Of a DNA stretch of 64,000 nucleotides, positions 42,771 to 53,654 are shown piece after piece. This DNA comes from Flavobacterium sp. GTDB lineage: Bacteria; Bacteroidota; Bacteroidia; Flavobacteriales; Flavobacteriaceae. The notes beneath the pieces are model-generated. The model made no database searches. It had not been told where the DNA came from and saw only the letters and a program-made list of their open reading frames with translations. Numbering within the stretch: position 1 is the stretch's first letter; each line of letters starts with the position of its first letter. The position numbers and the translations under genes are program-made. Location: positions 186,001-250,000 of the forward strand of contig JADKHM010000015.1 in assembly GCA_016721735.1 (NCBI GenBank), in the 5' to 3' direction.

Positions 42771-45415
42771 TTATTCTTCATAGGTCACCAAAACTCGAAT
42801 CGGTTTGGATAAAATAAAGGTAGAATTCGCAAGTTTGTTTATTACAGTTACATTTGTTCCGCTAATAAAATAGTCAAATTCATAACCTGCTGAAGCCGTA
42901 TAAGAAGGAGGAACGCTATTACCAGCCGAATATTCTACCAATATGTTGACCGCAAGAATTTTTGAACTAGTTAGTCCATGTGCCATCGAAATTGAAGAAC
43001 CTTGAGCAGCATTGGTTGTTCCGGTGAGTTTGATCATTTTTACCGCAGGCGCTGTTGTTCCTAGTTTAGTAAACCCGTTTACTTCTAATTCAGCAGTTGG
43101 CGCTGCAGTTCCAATACCGACTTCACCGGTTCCTTTGATGCGCATTTTTTCGGTAAATGAAGCGCTACTACCATAACCAAAAGCAATATCATCAGTACTG
43201 GCTGCTGCATGTATTTGTAGCAAAGCACTTTGAACTCCAAAACCGTAATGATTTCCAGCGCCTCCAAAAAGAGATACTTTATCTCCTAGCACGCCATTAA
43301 ACTGGAGTGGGAAATCTGATTTAAAGCTGCCAATTCCTACATTACCAACGTCAGAAATCGTCATTCGCGTCAGATTTGTATTGGTTCTAAACTGAAGTGC
43401 ATTCGGCATACTCGCTGGACTATAAACGATACCTCCACTCGTGGCAACACCAGTAGATCCGAACAATACTCCAGATTCTTGATTTGACAAGATATTTAAA
43501 AAGGTAAAGTCATCATCTTCAATTGTTACTGAAGCGTTGGGATTGGGCGTCAATGCAGTAGCGCCGCTTCTTACATGAAGTTTGGTTTGCGGCGTTGTTA
43601 ATCCGATACCTAAGTTACCATTTCCTTTGATGCGAACGTTCTCTGTAAAAGTGGCGCTGTTGCCATGTCCAAACGCAATATCATCCCCACTGTTGCTGCC
43701 ATGAATTTGAAGTAAACTGTTTTGTATTCCAAACCCAAAATTGAATCCCGAAGCACCATACAAAGCTATTTTATCGCCGTAATTGTCATTAAAATGCAAA
43801 GGAAAATTAGGGTTTGAATTATTGATACCCACGTTGCCATTTCCTTTAAATCGAACATTTTCAGTAAACGCCGTGCTGCTTCCATATCCAAAGGCAATAT
43901 CACTGTAGTTGTAATCGGCGTGAATTTGCATTAAGTTACTTTGCATCCCAAAACCATAATGATTCCCAGTTCCGCCATATAGGGAAATCTTATCACCTAA
44001 GATTCCGTCAAATTGTAGTGGATGGTCTGCTTTAAAAAAACCAATCGCTACATTACCAACATCTGAAATGGTCATTCGAGTATTATTATTGTTAGTCCTG
44101 AATTGCAATGCTTTGGGCATAGATGCTGGACTGTAAATAACACCACCACTCGTACCTATTCCTTGCGTTCCGAAAGTTATTCCAGATTCTTGATTTGACA
44201 ATATATTTAAAAAGGTAAAATCATCATCTTCAATTACAGTTGATGCTGAAGGAGTTGGAGTCATACCAGTATCTATTGTTTTAATATGAAGTTTATGAAC
44301 GGGATTTGTTTCACCAATACCAACATTGCCATTGCCTTTAACGCGCATCGTCTCGTTTAATGCGGCTGTAGCTCCATATCCGAAAACAACATCCCCGTTG
44401 ATGTTAGTTGTGTGCAACTGCAAAGCTAAAGATTGAATACTAAGACCATAATTTGCACTACCGGATCCCCACAACGCAATCTTATTACCAAAAGTTGAGG
44501 GGAAATGTAATGGAATAGTAGGGTTGCTTCTTCCTATTCCAACAAATCCAGTTCCTGTTATCCTAACACTTTCCGTAAAAGAGCCACTACTGCCGTAACC
44601 AAAAGCGATATCACTTCCAACAAGATCAGAGTGAATTTGCATCAAATTACCTTGAATTCCAAATCCATAATGAGCGCCAGCACCACCGTATAGTGACAGC
44701 TTATCTCCAAGTAATGAGGGAAATTGAAGCGGAAGAGTTGGAATAAAACTACCAAGCGCAATATTTCCGTCATTAGAAATAACCATTCTATTGACATTTC
44801 CATTCGTTCGAAATAGCATACTATTGGGTAACGTAATTGGATTATAAACTATACCGCCATTCGTAGCATTGCCATTTGCACCAAATAGAACTCCAGATTC
44901 TAATCCAGATAATATATTTAAAAACGCACTTGTGTTGTTCTCCAAAGTGGCAACTGAGTCACTATTAGGAGTCATTCCTGAAGCATTGTTCATTACATGC
45001 AATTTTGAAAACGGATTACTATTTCCTATACCAACTTTCCCATCATGAAACATATCATCAGCAATAGCCGATGGAGCCGACGTTGTTCCCACTTTATACC
45101 AATCCTTATCGCCATTGGCTGTTGAAGAAATTCCTATCCAACTAGTAGTCACATTATCCCAATAGTAAAGTCCCGGAGGATTCGCACCTGCCGTTACCAT
45201 CAAATACACCATCATGCCTTGCTGCGCTGCGGTCGGGCTTGTTAGAGGGAAAAGCGTCAACTCGAGGAATCAGAATTCCATCTGTGTTTGTTGGCGCTGC
45301 TTGGTCACTTGCTTTGATGTCTAATTGCGCATCGGGCGCTGTGGTGTTAATCCCTACCTGTGCATGGCTTTGTAGTGAAAAAAAACAAAATTGCAATTCT
45401 AAAAACGGTCTTCAT
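42771..45415 (-). pseudogene. Fibre-like surface protein 1, two frameshifts near the N-terminus
   Basis: Reading from the ATG at 45415 gives a signal-like MKTVFRIAILFFF. The frame then breaks at a T8 run (45378-45385 on the plus strand). The next frame reads SLQSHAQVGINTTAPDAQLD and IPRVDAFP, and breaks again at a C3 run (45247-45249). The main frame, 829 codons from PLTSPTAAQQGMMVYL, runs to 42771. It contains about five long repeats with GNVGIG, the fatty segment NALQFRTN and YGFG-LQIHA (each about 80-130 residues). The end NGFTKLGTTAPAVKMIKLTG ... KPIRVLVTYEE is shared with fibre 3. No T9SS domain, lipobox or transmembrane anchor is seen. It is divergent from regulator 1. Whether this is decay, phase variation or base-calling error is open. 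Confidence 0.82.
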
Positions 45416-45465
45416 AATGTCATATTTTGAGCAAAATTGGGCATTAAAACCTTGTGAAATGGGAA

Positions 45466-45501
45466 TATTATACGAACGACATTTATATTATACTAGCGAC
45501 A
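45466..45501. promoter_or_regulatory. 20-bp-period direct repeat between fibre 1 and regulator 1
   Basis: TATTATACGAACGACA (45466-45481) and TATTATACTAGCGACA (45486-45501) match at 14 of 16 positions, start to start 20 bp. LytTR-type regulators bind short direct repeats about two helical turns apart, so this is a candidate site. Confidence 0.6.
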
Positions 45502-45520
45502 GTTTGTAACAAATTTTAGC

Positions 45521-45528
45521 TATTTTTG
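45521..45528 (+). promoter_or_regulatory. -7 promoter box of regulator 1
   Basis: TATTTTTG fits TAnnTTTG, 18 nt before the ATG at 45547. The repeats end 19 nt upstream of it. Confidence 0.6.
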
Positions 45529-45546
45529 AAAGACAAAGTGCTTATT

Positions 45547-46163
45547 ATGAAAACTTGGAACTGTATTATCGTTGATGATGAAGACGTTGATCGACTCATG
45601 GTTGTTTCGTTTGCCAAGAAGTTTCCGCAACTCAACATTATTGGCGCCTATTCCTCAGCCGACGAAGCATTGGGAATGTTAGAGAAAAATACTGTAGACA
45701 TTCTGTTTCTAGACATTGATATGCCTGGTTCTAATGGCGTCGAATTGCGAAAAAAAGCCATGGAAGTTCCTGTTTGTATTTTTATCACTGGTCATTCTGA
45801 GTACGCGGTTGAAAGTTTCGAATTGGAAACACTTGATTTTATCGTAAAACCGTTGCGATTTGAAAGATTTGAAAAAGCGATGCAACGTGTAGAGCAATTT
45901 TTGGACTTTACGACATCCTATATTTAGAAGCTTTAAAAGATTATACTTTCTTGGTGACACCACAAAAGAAGCATTGCGTTTGGTCGAATATTGGTTCACT
46001 TTTGAAACAAGAACCCTTTCAATCCTTTACCAGAATTCACCGAAGTTTTGCGATTCAAAAACAATTTGTAAAAAAAATATACGCCCAAGAAATCATGCTG
46101 AGCAACAATGCGCTACTTCCGGTAGGCAGAAGTTATAAAGAAAGTGTAAAGCTGCTGTTATGA
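45547..46163 (+). pseudogene. LytTR response regulator 1, internal deletion and frameshift
   Basis: The frame from 45547 encodes an intact receiver domain: CIIVDDED (acidic pocket), LFLDIDMP with phosphoacceptor Asp56, and the conserved Lys in FIVKPL. After QRVEQFLDF it ends at 45925-45927. The LytTR domain, starting LYDILYLEALKDYTFLV, is present in another frame to 46163. Compared with paralogues, about 29 residues of the linker are missing and the loss is not a multiple of 3. Translation would give a receiver without a DNA-binding domain. The kinase gene starts inside the LytTR stop (ATGA) and is intact. Confidence 0.85.
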
Positions 46164-48148
46164 GTAAAAATTGGTTGTTGTTGCTGCTCGTAATACCAGT
46201 CTTCGTGTTTGCTCAGAATCAAACGCCAGTTGAGGGAATGTTACGTTCACTTGAACACATGAAAGAAGATACCTTAAGAGTACATCAACTCAATAAAATA
46301 GCACTTTCTTATAGTACTTCAGACACCGCAAAAGCTTTTTTCTACTATAACAAAGCGCTTTCACTCGCCAAGAAATCAAAATGGAAAGACGGTATCGCAA
46401 TCTCTAATTTTTACCTTGGCACAGTTAATTATGATCATCACAATTTTAAAAGAGCATTATTGTTTCTTGCTCAGTCTCTAAATACATCTAATAAAAAAAG
46501 ACGGAGTAAATCACTGCAACTAATTGCGGAAGTTTATTTATACACCAATAATTTTTCTAAAGCGCTCGACTATTCGTATCGAGCCTTAGAAATCGACGAA
46601 GCAATTGGAAACAAAAAAGGTATTGCTAAAATTTACGCCAATTTAGGCTCAATATATTATGGCATCAAGGATTATTCAAAGTCCTTAAGTTATTATCAGA
46701 AAGCCATTAAGTTGAACGATGAATTAGGAAATATAAGTGATTTAGCGATTATCAATAGAAACATAGGAGGTTTGTATAATAGCTTAAAAAAAATACAAAT
46801 CTCATTGACGTATTACGAAAAAGCAAATGTTCTGTGCGAAAAAGCAAACAACAAAGCGCTGCAAGCACGAATACTATCCGATGTTTCACTTGTTTATTTT
46901 AATTCCCAGAACTACGACAAAGCAATAGAACATTGCTATTTATCCTTGAAAGCGATTCCAAAAGGAATCAACGACAAACAAACAGCTGCGTTTACTTTCG
47001 GTGTTTTAGGAGATTCTTATATAGAAAAAGCGAAAGCCAATCGAAATAATTTAGTGTTGTTAGACAGTGCAAATTCCAATTTAAACAAAGCTTTGAAGTT
47101 GCACAGGGAACTCGCAAGCAGACGAGATTTGGCTTATGATTATTCAAGTATTACACAGGCATACAAACTCCGAGGTGATTACAAAAACGCATTGACTTCT
47201 TATGAAACTGCTATGGCTTATGAAGATTCCATATTCAATGCCGACAACAAGGAAACCATCAAAAACTTGGAGGACAAGCGAGCGATTGAACTTCGAGATC
47301 GCGAGATAAAAATCAACAAACTACAACTCGAAGCCAAAGAAAAACAAAAATGGATGTTGCTTTCGGGCTTGGCTTTATTGGGAATTATTGGAGGTTTGCT
47401 TTTTTATCAAAGTTCAAATCGAAGAAAAATCAATAGAAAATTACGGACTTTAAACCTCGATTTAGAAGAAAAGAACAACGAACTCGATCAAGCTAATAAA
47501 ATTAAAGCACGATTTTTTAGCATTCTAAATCACGATTTGCGCAGTCCTGTGTATAATCTGATTCACTTTCTACATTTGAAAAAAGAGAATCCTGAATTGC
47601 TTGATGAGGCGACGAAAATTTCGATTGAACACAAAACGATGTCTTCGGCCGAAAATCTACTTACTTCGATGGAAGACATGTTATTGTGGAGTAAAAGTCA
47701 AATGGAAAATTTCGAACCTGAACCTAAAAACGTCAGCATCCATTCGCTCTTTGACGACACTCGCAAACACTTTGAAAGTGAGGAAAAAGTAAAAATTACT
47801 TTCGAAAATTCGAGCGATATTCAAATCTACACCGATGAAAATTATCTCAAAACCATCATCAGAAATTTGACGGGAAATGCCATCAAAGCACTAGATAAAG
47901 TAGAAAATCCAACCATTATTTGGAAAGTTTGGCAAGAAAGCAACCAAACGTTTTTATCAATTACCGATAATGGTCCGGGCGGAAGTCAAGAACAATTCAA
48001 GGCTTTATATGATGAGACAGAAGTTGTTGGAATCAAAACTGGTTTGGGATTGCATTTGATTCGCGATTTGGCTAAAGCGATTGCGTGCACGATTACCGTA
48101 AATTCCATTTCGAATAAAGGAACCGTTTTCACTTTACAATTTCAATAG
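46160..48148 (+). CDS. TPR sensor histidine kinase 1
   Basis: The 662-residue protein has a signal peptide ending VFA-Q. TPR repeats follow at about 50-370 (for example GIAKIYANLGSIYYGIKDYS), then a transmembrane helix near 397-417 (WMLLSGLALLGIIGGLLFYQ) and a coiled coil. The DHp domain has phosphoacceptor His458 in SILNHDLRSPV. The catalytic HATPase has N box ENYLKTIIRNLTGNAIKA, G1 ITDNGPGG and G2 GLGLHLIRDLAKAI. TPRs should be periplasmic and the kinase cytoplasmic. It overlaps regulator 1 by 4 bp, but that regulator is broken, so it may be orphaned or signal to a paralogous regulator. It converges on fibre 2 with a 15-bp overlap. Confidence 0.92.
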   Translation: MSKNWLLLLLVIPVFVFAQNQTPVEGMLRSLEHMKEDTLRVHQLNKIALSYSTSDTAKAFFYYNKALSLAKKSKWKDGIAISNFYLGTVNYDHHNFKRALLFLAQSLNTSNKKRRSKSLQLIAEVYLYTNNFSKALDYSYRALEIDEAIGNKKGIAKIYANLGSIYYGIKDYSKSLSYYQKAIKLNDELGNISDLAIINRNIGGLYNSLKKIQISLTYYEKANVLCEKANNKALQARILSDVSLVYFNSQNYDKAIEHCYLSLKAIPKGINDKQTAAFTFGVLGDSYIEKAKANRNNLVLLDSANSNLNKALKLHRELASRRDLAYDYSSITQAYKLRGDYKNALTSYETAMAYEDSIFNADNKETIKNLEDKRAIELRDREIKINKLQLEAKEKQKWMLLSGLALLGIIGGLLFYQSSNRRKINRKLRTLNLDLEEKNNELDQANKIKARFFSILNHDLRSPVYNLIHFLHLKKENPELLDEATKISIEHKTMSSAENLLTSMEDMLLWSKSQMENFEPEPKNVSIHSLFDDTRKHFESEEKVKITFENSSDIQIYTDENYLKTIIRNLTGNAIKALDKVENPTIIWKVWQESNQTFLSITDNGPGGSQEQFKALYDETEVVGIKTGLGLHLIRDLAKAIACTITVNSISNKGTVFTLQFQ

Positions 48149-50347
48149 TTTTTCTTCTATTGCTTTTAGTCGACCCTCGAGTGATTTAATTGCAATATTT
48201 TGATTTTCAATAATTTCTTGTTGCTCTTGTACTGCTTTTACCAATGGAACTACAAAAGAAGCATATTGAATGCTGTATAAATCTCTTTCATTCTTTGGCG
48301 CTTTCACACCATTAAAATCAAAGCCTAAATGACGTGCTGCTTCCGCCACTTCTTGCGCAATGAAACCAGTTTGTAGTTCATTTTCTAAATCATATTTACC
48401 TTCCCAATCACCTACTTCGATGTCTTTATATACAATTTCATTTTGTTTATGAATATCAAAATTATACGTCACTGGTCGAAGCCGTTTGATGAAAGACAAT
48501 CCAGGCACATTATGCTGTACATTTTTCTTTATTCTTCCATCACTATAATTAAAAAACCCAACTTGACCGCCAATCCAACTCACGCTGGTATTGCCGATTT
48601 CTATGGTATTGGTATTGCTACCCACATATCCAGCTGCATAGCCAAAAGCGCCAAAGTTGGATGGATTAATTCCAATGGCACTTCCTGCTTGCCTTCCTAA
48701 AACTGTATTGTTGTCGCCAGTTGTGTTAAATTGCTAAGCTAAAGCACCAACGGCCGTGTTACCAGCACCAGTGGTATTGGTTTCTAAACTTGCGACACCA
48801 ATGGCTGTATTTCTATTGGAAGTACTCAATAACAATGCGTTTTTTCCCACCGCGGTATTATAATCACCCACTACATTAGATTGTAGTGCAAAAGTTCCTA
48901 TCGCGGTATTTCCTGAGGATGTTGTCGAACTATACATTGCCTGATTGCCCAGTGTTGTGTTGTCACTTCCTGTAGTGTTTAGAAAATTGGCGCGGTAACC
49001 AACGGAGGTATTTCCAATTCCAGTAGTGTTATTAAACAAAGCTACTCCACAAGCTACATTTGCCCAACCATCGGTGTTATTAAGCATACTGTTACTGCCA
49101 ATTGCTGTGTTGTAATAGCCCAATGTATTTCGGTTGAGTGAACCATACCCAAAACTTGAATTGTCGTTTCCCGAAGTATTTGAATACAATGCTGAATTTC
49201 CAAAAGCCGCATTTCTAGAACCACTTACATTCAATCGCAAAGAACTCGTCCCGACCGCTGTATTATAATTTCCGATGGTATTCTGAATTAAAGCGTAAGC
49301 CCCAAAAGCACTATTTTCTCCGCCCGTTGTATTGCTTCGAAGGCATAAATTCCACTTCCAGTATTGTAACTTCCCGCGGTATTAAAAAGTAGCGATTGAT
49401 AGCCCAGAGCGGTATTTTCAACACCACTGGAATTGCTCAATAATGATTGAACACCTATTGCTGTAAGATTAGAGCCTGTAGTATTATTGAGTAAAGCTTC
49501 TAAACCTACGGCAGTATTATTGCTTCCGGCAACATTGTTGAATAGGGCACTGAATCCAATTGCGGTATTATTTGCTCCAGTAGTGTTTAAGTACATTGCT
49601 CCACTGCCACTTGCGGTATTCAAAGAACCTTGTGTATTGGAAAATAAAGCGCGAGCACCATTAGCTGCATTATAGCTTCCAGAAGTGTTTGCTCGCAAGG
49701 CGTTGGTTCCACTTGCTTGATTGTAATTTCCATTCAAATTCGAATTGAGCGCGTAAGCGCCAATTGCAGTATTGTCAACGCCAATTGTGTTGCTCTTTAA
49801 TGCATTATCTCCTATAGCGGTGTTGAAATTTCCTGTCGTATTGGCCATCAGCGTTTCGGTTCCAATGGCCGAATTCCCAATTCCTGAATTGAGCGGATTT
49901 AATGCATTGACGCCAATGGAAGTTGAAGAAACAGACAGTTTTCCCGGCTTCTACATTGTTTCTTTCAAAATTAAATCAGTGTCATCAAGTCCCAATGAAA
50001 TGAGTCGCTGGATTGGTTCCAGAATTTCCCAAAATCGACCAATTGGTTGTACTTCCACCCAAGCTAATCCAAGACGTTGTTATATCATCCCAATAATAAA
50101 ACCCTGCAGGATTTAATCCCAAAACTGGCGTTAAATAGACCAACATTCCTTGTTGCGCAGCCGTCGGATTTACGACTGGAAAATCGTCGATCTTGGGAAT
50201 CAATACACCATCAGTATTAGATGGTAGTGCTTGATTACTCGAACGAATATCCAATTGTGCTTCGGGAGAAGTTGTATTGATTCCGACCTGTCCAAATCCT
50301 TTTAAAAATGAAAAAGACAAGGCCATTACTATTAAAGTAGTTTTCAT
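48134..50347 (-). pseudogene. Fibre-like protein 2 with YadA-type head repeats and peptidase S74 domain, heavily broken
   Basis: The minus-strand start at 50347 gives a signal peptide ending GFG-Q and the shared N-terminal module (VGINTTSPEAQLD, GVLIPKIDDFP, FYYWDDITTSW). Small indels between about 49940 and 49992 break the frame. A long out-of-frame stretch encodes NTAIG-NALKSNT head repeats. A one-base loss near 49342 restores the original frame. A TAG at 48734-48736 interrupts it again. The C-terminus is a peptidase S74 intramolecular chaperone with NYSDGRIKKNV (Ser-Lys dyad at +5 spacing) and a final coiled coil. Several independent lesions make sequencing error unlikely and true decay likely. 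Confidence 0.88.
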
Positions 50348-50390
50348 TTTTTAATGTAAAGTTGATACATCGAAACATGTTTTTTTTGAA

Positions 50391-50421
50391 AAATCGACGA
50401 ATAGGGCAAGAAATCGACGAA
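50391..50421. promoter_or_regulatory. 20-bp-period perfect direct repeat between fibre 2 and regulator 2
   Basis: AAATCGACGAA occurs at 50391-50401 and again at 50411-50421, identical, 20 bp start to start. It sits where a -33 element would be for the box at 50442, as expected for an activator site. It is the candidate LytTR operator. Confidence 0.65.
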
Positions 50422-50441
50422 CAAAAGTGATTGCTTTTAGT

Positions 50442-50449
50442 TACATTTG
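50442..50449 (+). promoter_or_regulatory. -7 promoter box of regulator 2
   Basis: TACATTTG fits TAnnTTTG, 17 nt before the ATG at 50467. No good -33 TTG is seen, so activation may be needed. Confidence 0.6.
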
Positions 50450-50466
50450 AAATAGAAATAAAATCG

Positions 50467-51171
50467 ATGAGAAAATTCAATTGCATAATCGTAGATGACG
50501 ACGAAGTAGCACGGCTGAAAGTTGTTTCGATTGCCAGACAATTTCCTGCTTTACATATTATTGGGCACTATTCTTCTCCAACTGTTGCATTTTCAATAGT
50601 TGAAAAAGAAACCATCGACATTCTGTTTTTAGATATCGACATGCCGAATATCAGCGGTATGGAATTCAGACGAAAGTTGATGGATATTCCCGTTTGTGTT
50701 TTTATCACTTCTCATCCCGAGCATGCGGTGGAAAGTTTCGAATTAGACACGTTAGATTTTATCGTAAAACCACTACGATTAGAACGCTTTCAGCAAACCA
50801 TGAAACGAATCGAAGAGTTTATGGAAATCAAACAAAAAGCAACTTTGTTTGAAAGCACTTTTGGTGATGATGCTATTTATATCAAAGATGGTTATGACAA
50901 AGTAAAAGTAAAACTCTATGATATTATGTATCTAGAAGCTTTAAAAGATTATACCATCGTAGTGACGGCTCATAAGCGCTATTGTGTACTTTCTGGAATA
51001 GGAAATTTAGTTAAAGAAGATCCATTTCAATCCTTTGTTAGAGTGCATCGCAGTTTTGCTGTGCAAAAAAAATTCGTCGAAAAAATTGGCGCACAAAGTC
51101 TTTCTCTAATTAACGGTACTGCCATCCCAATTGGAAACAGTTTCAAAGAAAGCATAGAAGAAAGGCTATGA
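50467..51171 (+). CDS. LytTR-family response regulator 2
   Basis: The 234-residue protein has a receiver domain (CIIVDDDE, LFLDIDMP with Asp56, VFITSH, FIVKPL), a linker (EIKQKATLFESTFGDDAIYI) and a LytTR DNA-binding domain (YDIMYLEALKDYTIV ... DPFQSFVRVHRSFAVQKKFV). The start at 50467 is supported by the promoter box and by alignment with paralogues. It overlaps kinase 2 by 4 bp. Likely targets are its own divergent promoter region and possibly those of sister modules, which is inference. Confidence 0.93.
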   Translation: MRKFNCIIVDDDEVARLKVVSIARQFPALHIIGHYSSPTVAFSIVEKETIDILFLDIDMPNISGMEFRRKLMDIPVCVFITSHPEHAVESFELDTLDFIVKPLRLERFQQTMKRIEEFMEIKQKATLFESTFGDDAIYIKDGYDKVKVKLYDIMYLEALKDYTIVVTAHKRYCVLSGIGNLVKEDPFQSFVRVHRSFAVQKKFVEKIGAQSLSLINGTAIPIGNSFKESIEERL

Positions 51172-53054
51172 AAGTAAGATTATTGCTGATACTGTGTCTA
51201 TGTTCTTTATTGACAACTGCTCAAAACACTTCAGTCATTGATTCTTTGTTGAATGAACTGCCAAATGCAAAAAACGACACCATTCGCGCTAGAATTTATA
51301 TTCGCTTACATAACAATTTATACCAACATAATCCAGAAAAGGCCTTGATGTATGCGAATAAAGGACTGAAAATCGTAACCAAGATGAATTGGCATAAAGG
51401 TTTAAGCGTTTTCAATAATGACATTGGAAATAGTTACTTAGGTCAAGGTAAGCATAAAGAAGCATTAGAATACTATTTAAAATCATTGGAGTTTTCAAAA
51501 GACTTGCCATCACTGCGGGCGAATACGCTTCAAAATACAAGCATTGTTTACTTCCAAGAAGAAAATATTCCGCTTGCTACAAAATATAATAATGAAGCAT
51601 TTCAATTGGCAAAAAAGGAGAATAATATCACTTGCATCGCCGATTGCTATAATAATTATGGGCTCATATTCAAACACGCTAAAGACTTAAAAAAAGCGAA
51701 TGCGTATTTCTTAAAAAGTCTAGCGATATGGAAACAACAAGGTGATTTAACGAAGCAGGCAGTGATATTAACTCATTTGGGTGATATTGCTGAAGACTTA
51801 AAGGTTAAAATTGCGTACTATAATAAATCTAAAGCAATTTGGGACCAAGAAAATCCTTCCTACTTGTTAGCCGTTTCAAACATTTTTGGATTGGTAGAAG
51901 CCAATATCAGTTTGGCAAAGGATGTTGATTTACTCAAAAAAACTGAAATCATCAAAACCAAAAAACAACTATTAGAGGAAGCTGAAAGCTATCTGCAAAA
52001 AGCAATTTACTATTCTAAAGAATCAAATGTTCAACAAAATCTAATGTATTCTTACGGGAAAATGTCGGAAGTAAAAGAACTTCAAGGAAATTATAAAGCA
52101 GCACTCGACTACATCAACTTGAACTATGAAATATATGTTTCTATTTTCTCCCAAGAAAACAAAAATAAAATAGCTGCAATAGAAACTAAAGAAAAGTTGG
52201 CCAAAAAAGACAAAGAAATTGCCATAAAAAAACTGACGCTTCTTCAAAACGAAAGACAAAAATGGTATCTCGTTGGCGGTATTTTACTACTAGGTATAAT
52301 AGGATTCTTGCTTTTTATTCAAAACAGAAATCGCAAAAAATCTAACGAAAAATTACAAAAACTAAATTCAGAATTGGATGCTGCCAATAAAGCGAAAACA
52401 CGATTTTTTAGTATTTTGAATCATGATTTACGAAGTCCAGTTTCTAATTTAATTGATTTTTTGCACCTTCAAAAAGACAGCCCAGACTTGTTAGATGATG
52501 CAACCAAAAATCGTATTGAAAACACTACTTTAACCTCAGCTGAAAATCTTTTATCTTCTATGGAAGACATTTTAGAATGGAGCAAAAGTCAAATGGAGAA
52601 TTTTAAACCACAGCCCAAATTGATAGAATTAAACACATTATTTCAAGACACTCAAAATCACTTCTCTAGTGAAGAAAGCCTAAAAATAGTATTTCAAAAC
52701 CCATCGAATATTCAAATCACAACGGACGAAAATTATCTCAAAACCATCATCAGAAATTTAACTGGAAACGCCATCAAAGCACTAAACCAAGTTCAAAATC
52801 CAACCCTAATTTGGAAAGCCTGGGAAGAAAACAACCAAACGTTTCTATCCATTACCGACAATGGACCTGGAGGAACACACGAACAATTCAAAGCGTTATA
52901 CGATGAAACTGAAGTGGTAGGCATTCAATCTGGTTTGGGATTGCATCTGATTCGCGATTTGGCCAAAGCGATTGATTGCAAAATTGACGTAGATTCTAGA
53001 CCCAATCAAGGAACCACTTTCACACTAAGCTTCAAAAAACCTAAGACCGTTTAA
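51168..53054 (+). CDS. TPR sensor histidine kinase 2
   Basis: The 628-residue protein has a signal ending TTA-Q and TPR repeats at about 35-340. A membrane helix (WYLVGGILLLGIIGFLLFIQ) and a coiled coil follow. The DHp domain has His419 in SILNHDLRSPV, and the HATPase boxes are ENYLKTIIRNLTGNAIKA, ITDNGPGG and GLGLHLIRDLAKAI. The TPR part differs strongly from kinases 1 and 3, while the catalytic part is almost identical to that of kinase 3. It ends overlapping the convergent acetyltransferase gene by 14 bp. Confidence 0.93.
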   Translation: MKVRLLLILCLCSLLTTAQNTSVIDSLLNELPNAKNDTIRARIYIRLHNNLYQHNPEKALMYANKGLKIVTKMNWHKGLSVFNNDIGNSYLGQGKHKEALEYYLKSLEFSKDLPSLRANTLQNTSIVYFQEENIPLATKYNNEAFQLAKKENNITCIADCYNNYGLIFKHAKDLKKANAYFLKSLAIWKQQGDLTKQAVILTHLGDIAEDLKVKIAYYNKSKAIWDQENPSYLLAVSNIFGLVEANISLAKDVDLLKKTEIIKTKKQLLEEAESYLQKAIYYSKESNVQQNLMYSYGKMSEVKELQGNYKAALDYINLNYEIYVSIFSQENKNKIAAIETKEKLAKKDKEIAIKKLTLLQNERQKWYLVGGILLLGIIGFLLFIQNRNRKKSNEKLQKLNSELDAANKAKTRFFSILNHDLRSPVSNLIDFLHLQKDSPDLLDDATKNRIENTTLTSAENLLSSMEDILEWSKSQMENFKPQPKLIELNTLFQDTQNHFSSEESLKIVFQNPSNIQITTDENYLKTIIRNLTGNAIKALNQVQNPTLIWKAWEENNQTFLSITDNGPGGTHEQFKALYDETEVVGIQSGLGLHLIRDLAKAIDCKIDVDSRPNQGTTFTLSFKKPKTV

Positions 53055-53571
53055 CCAACTCTTTTAGCATGACTTTATTGTCGTACAGATTTTTCTCCAT
53101 TTGAAAAGAAGCATTGCCGATATATCGAAATTGGTGTTTTTCATAAAAATTGACCGCTCTATTATTAGATTCTAAAACCCACAACCATATTGCTTTTTCA
53201 CCTTTCTGCACTAGAGCATCTTCGATGAATGCTAATAATTTTTCTCCGATGCCTTTGCCGCAAAACGATTCTAAAATATATAGTTTATTGAGTTCTGGCG
53301 CGATAATGTTGCCAATCGGACTTTTCTTAGACATTTCGATTTCAGCAACACCAACTAAATTTCCTTTGTATTCAGCCACCACAATTACTTCGGGATGATT
53401 CGTAATAGTGTTTTCGATTCTTTCAATTGAAAATTGCTTGGTGATAAAATTGGCAAACTCATCTGAAACGCCATCGACGCCATAGGTTTGAATATAAACT
53501 TGTTTGAATAAAACGGATAGTTTTACCGCATCATTTAATCTCGCTTTTCTGTATAGTATTTTTTCTTCCAA
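53041..53571 (-). CDS. GNAT-family N-acetyltransferase
   Basis: The 176-residue protein has the GNAT pattern: N-terminal KARLNDAVKLSVLF, VVVAEYKGNLVGVAEIEM, ELNKLYILESFCGKGIGEKL with the acetyl-CoA loop GKGIGEKL, and NNRAVNFYEKHQFRYIG. It sits between modules 2 and 3 and is not part of the pattern seen in the other modules. Substrate unknown. A peptide or protein N-terminal target is possible. Confidence 0.9.
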   Translation of the reverse strand: MEEKILYRKARLNDAVKLSVLFKQVYIQTYGVDGVSDEFANFITKQFSIERIENTITNHPEVIVVAEYKGNLVGVAEIEMSKKSPIGNIIAPELNKLYILESFCGKGIGEKLLAFIEDALVQKGEKAIWLWVLESNNRAVNFYEKHQFRYIGNASFQMEKNLYDNKVMLKELVKRS

Positions 53572-53654
53572 AGTATTTTTTAAAATAAATTAGTTGATTG
53601 AAATCCACATGGAAAGTGTAATTTCTCATCTACCATAACTTTTTGACTAACATT

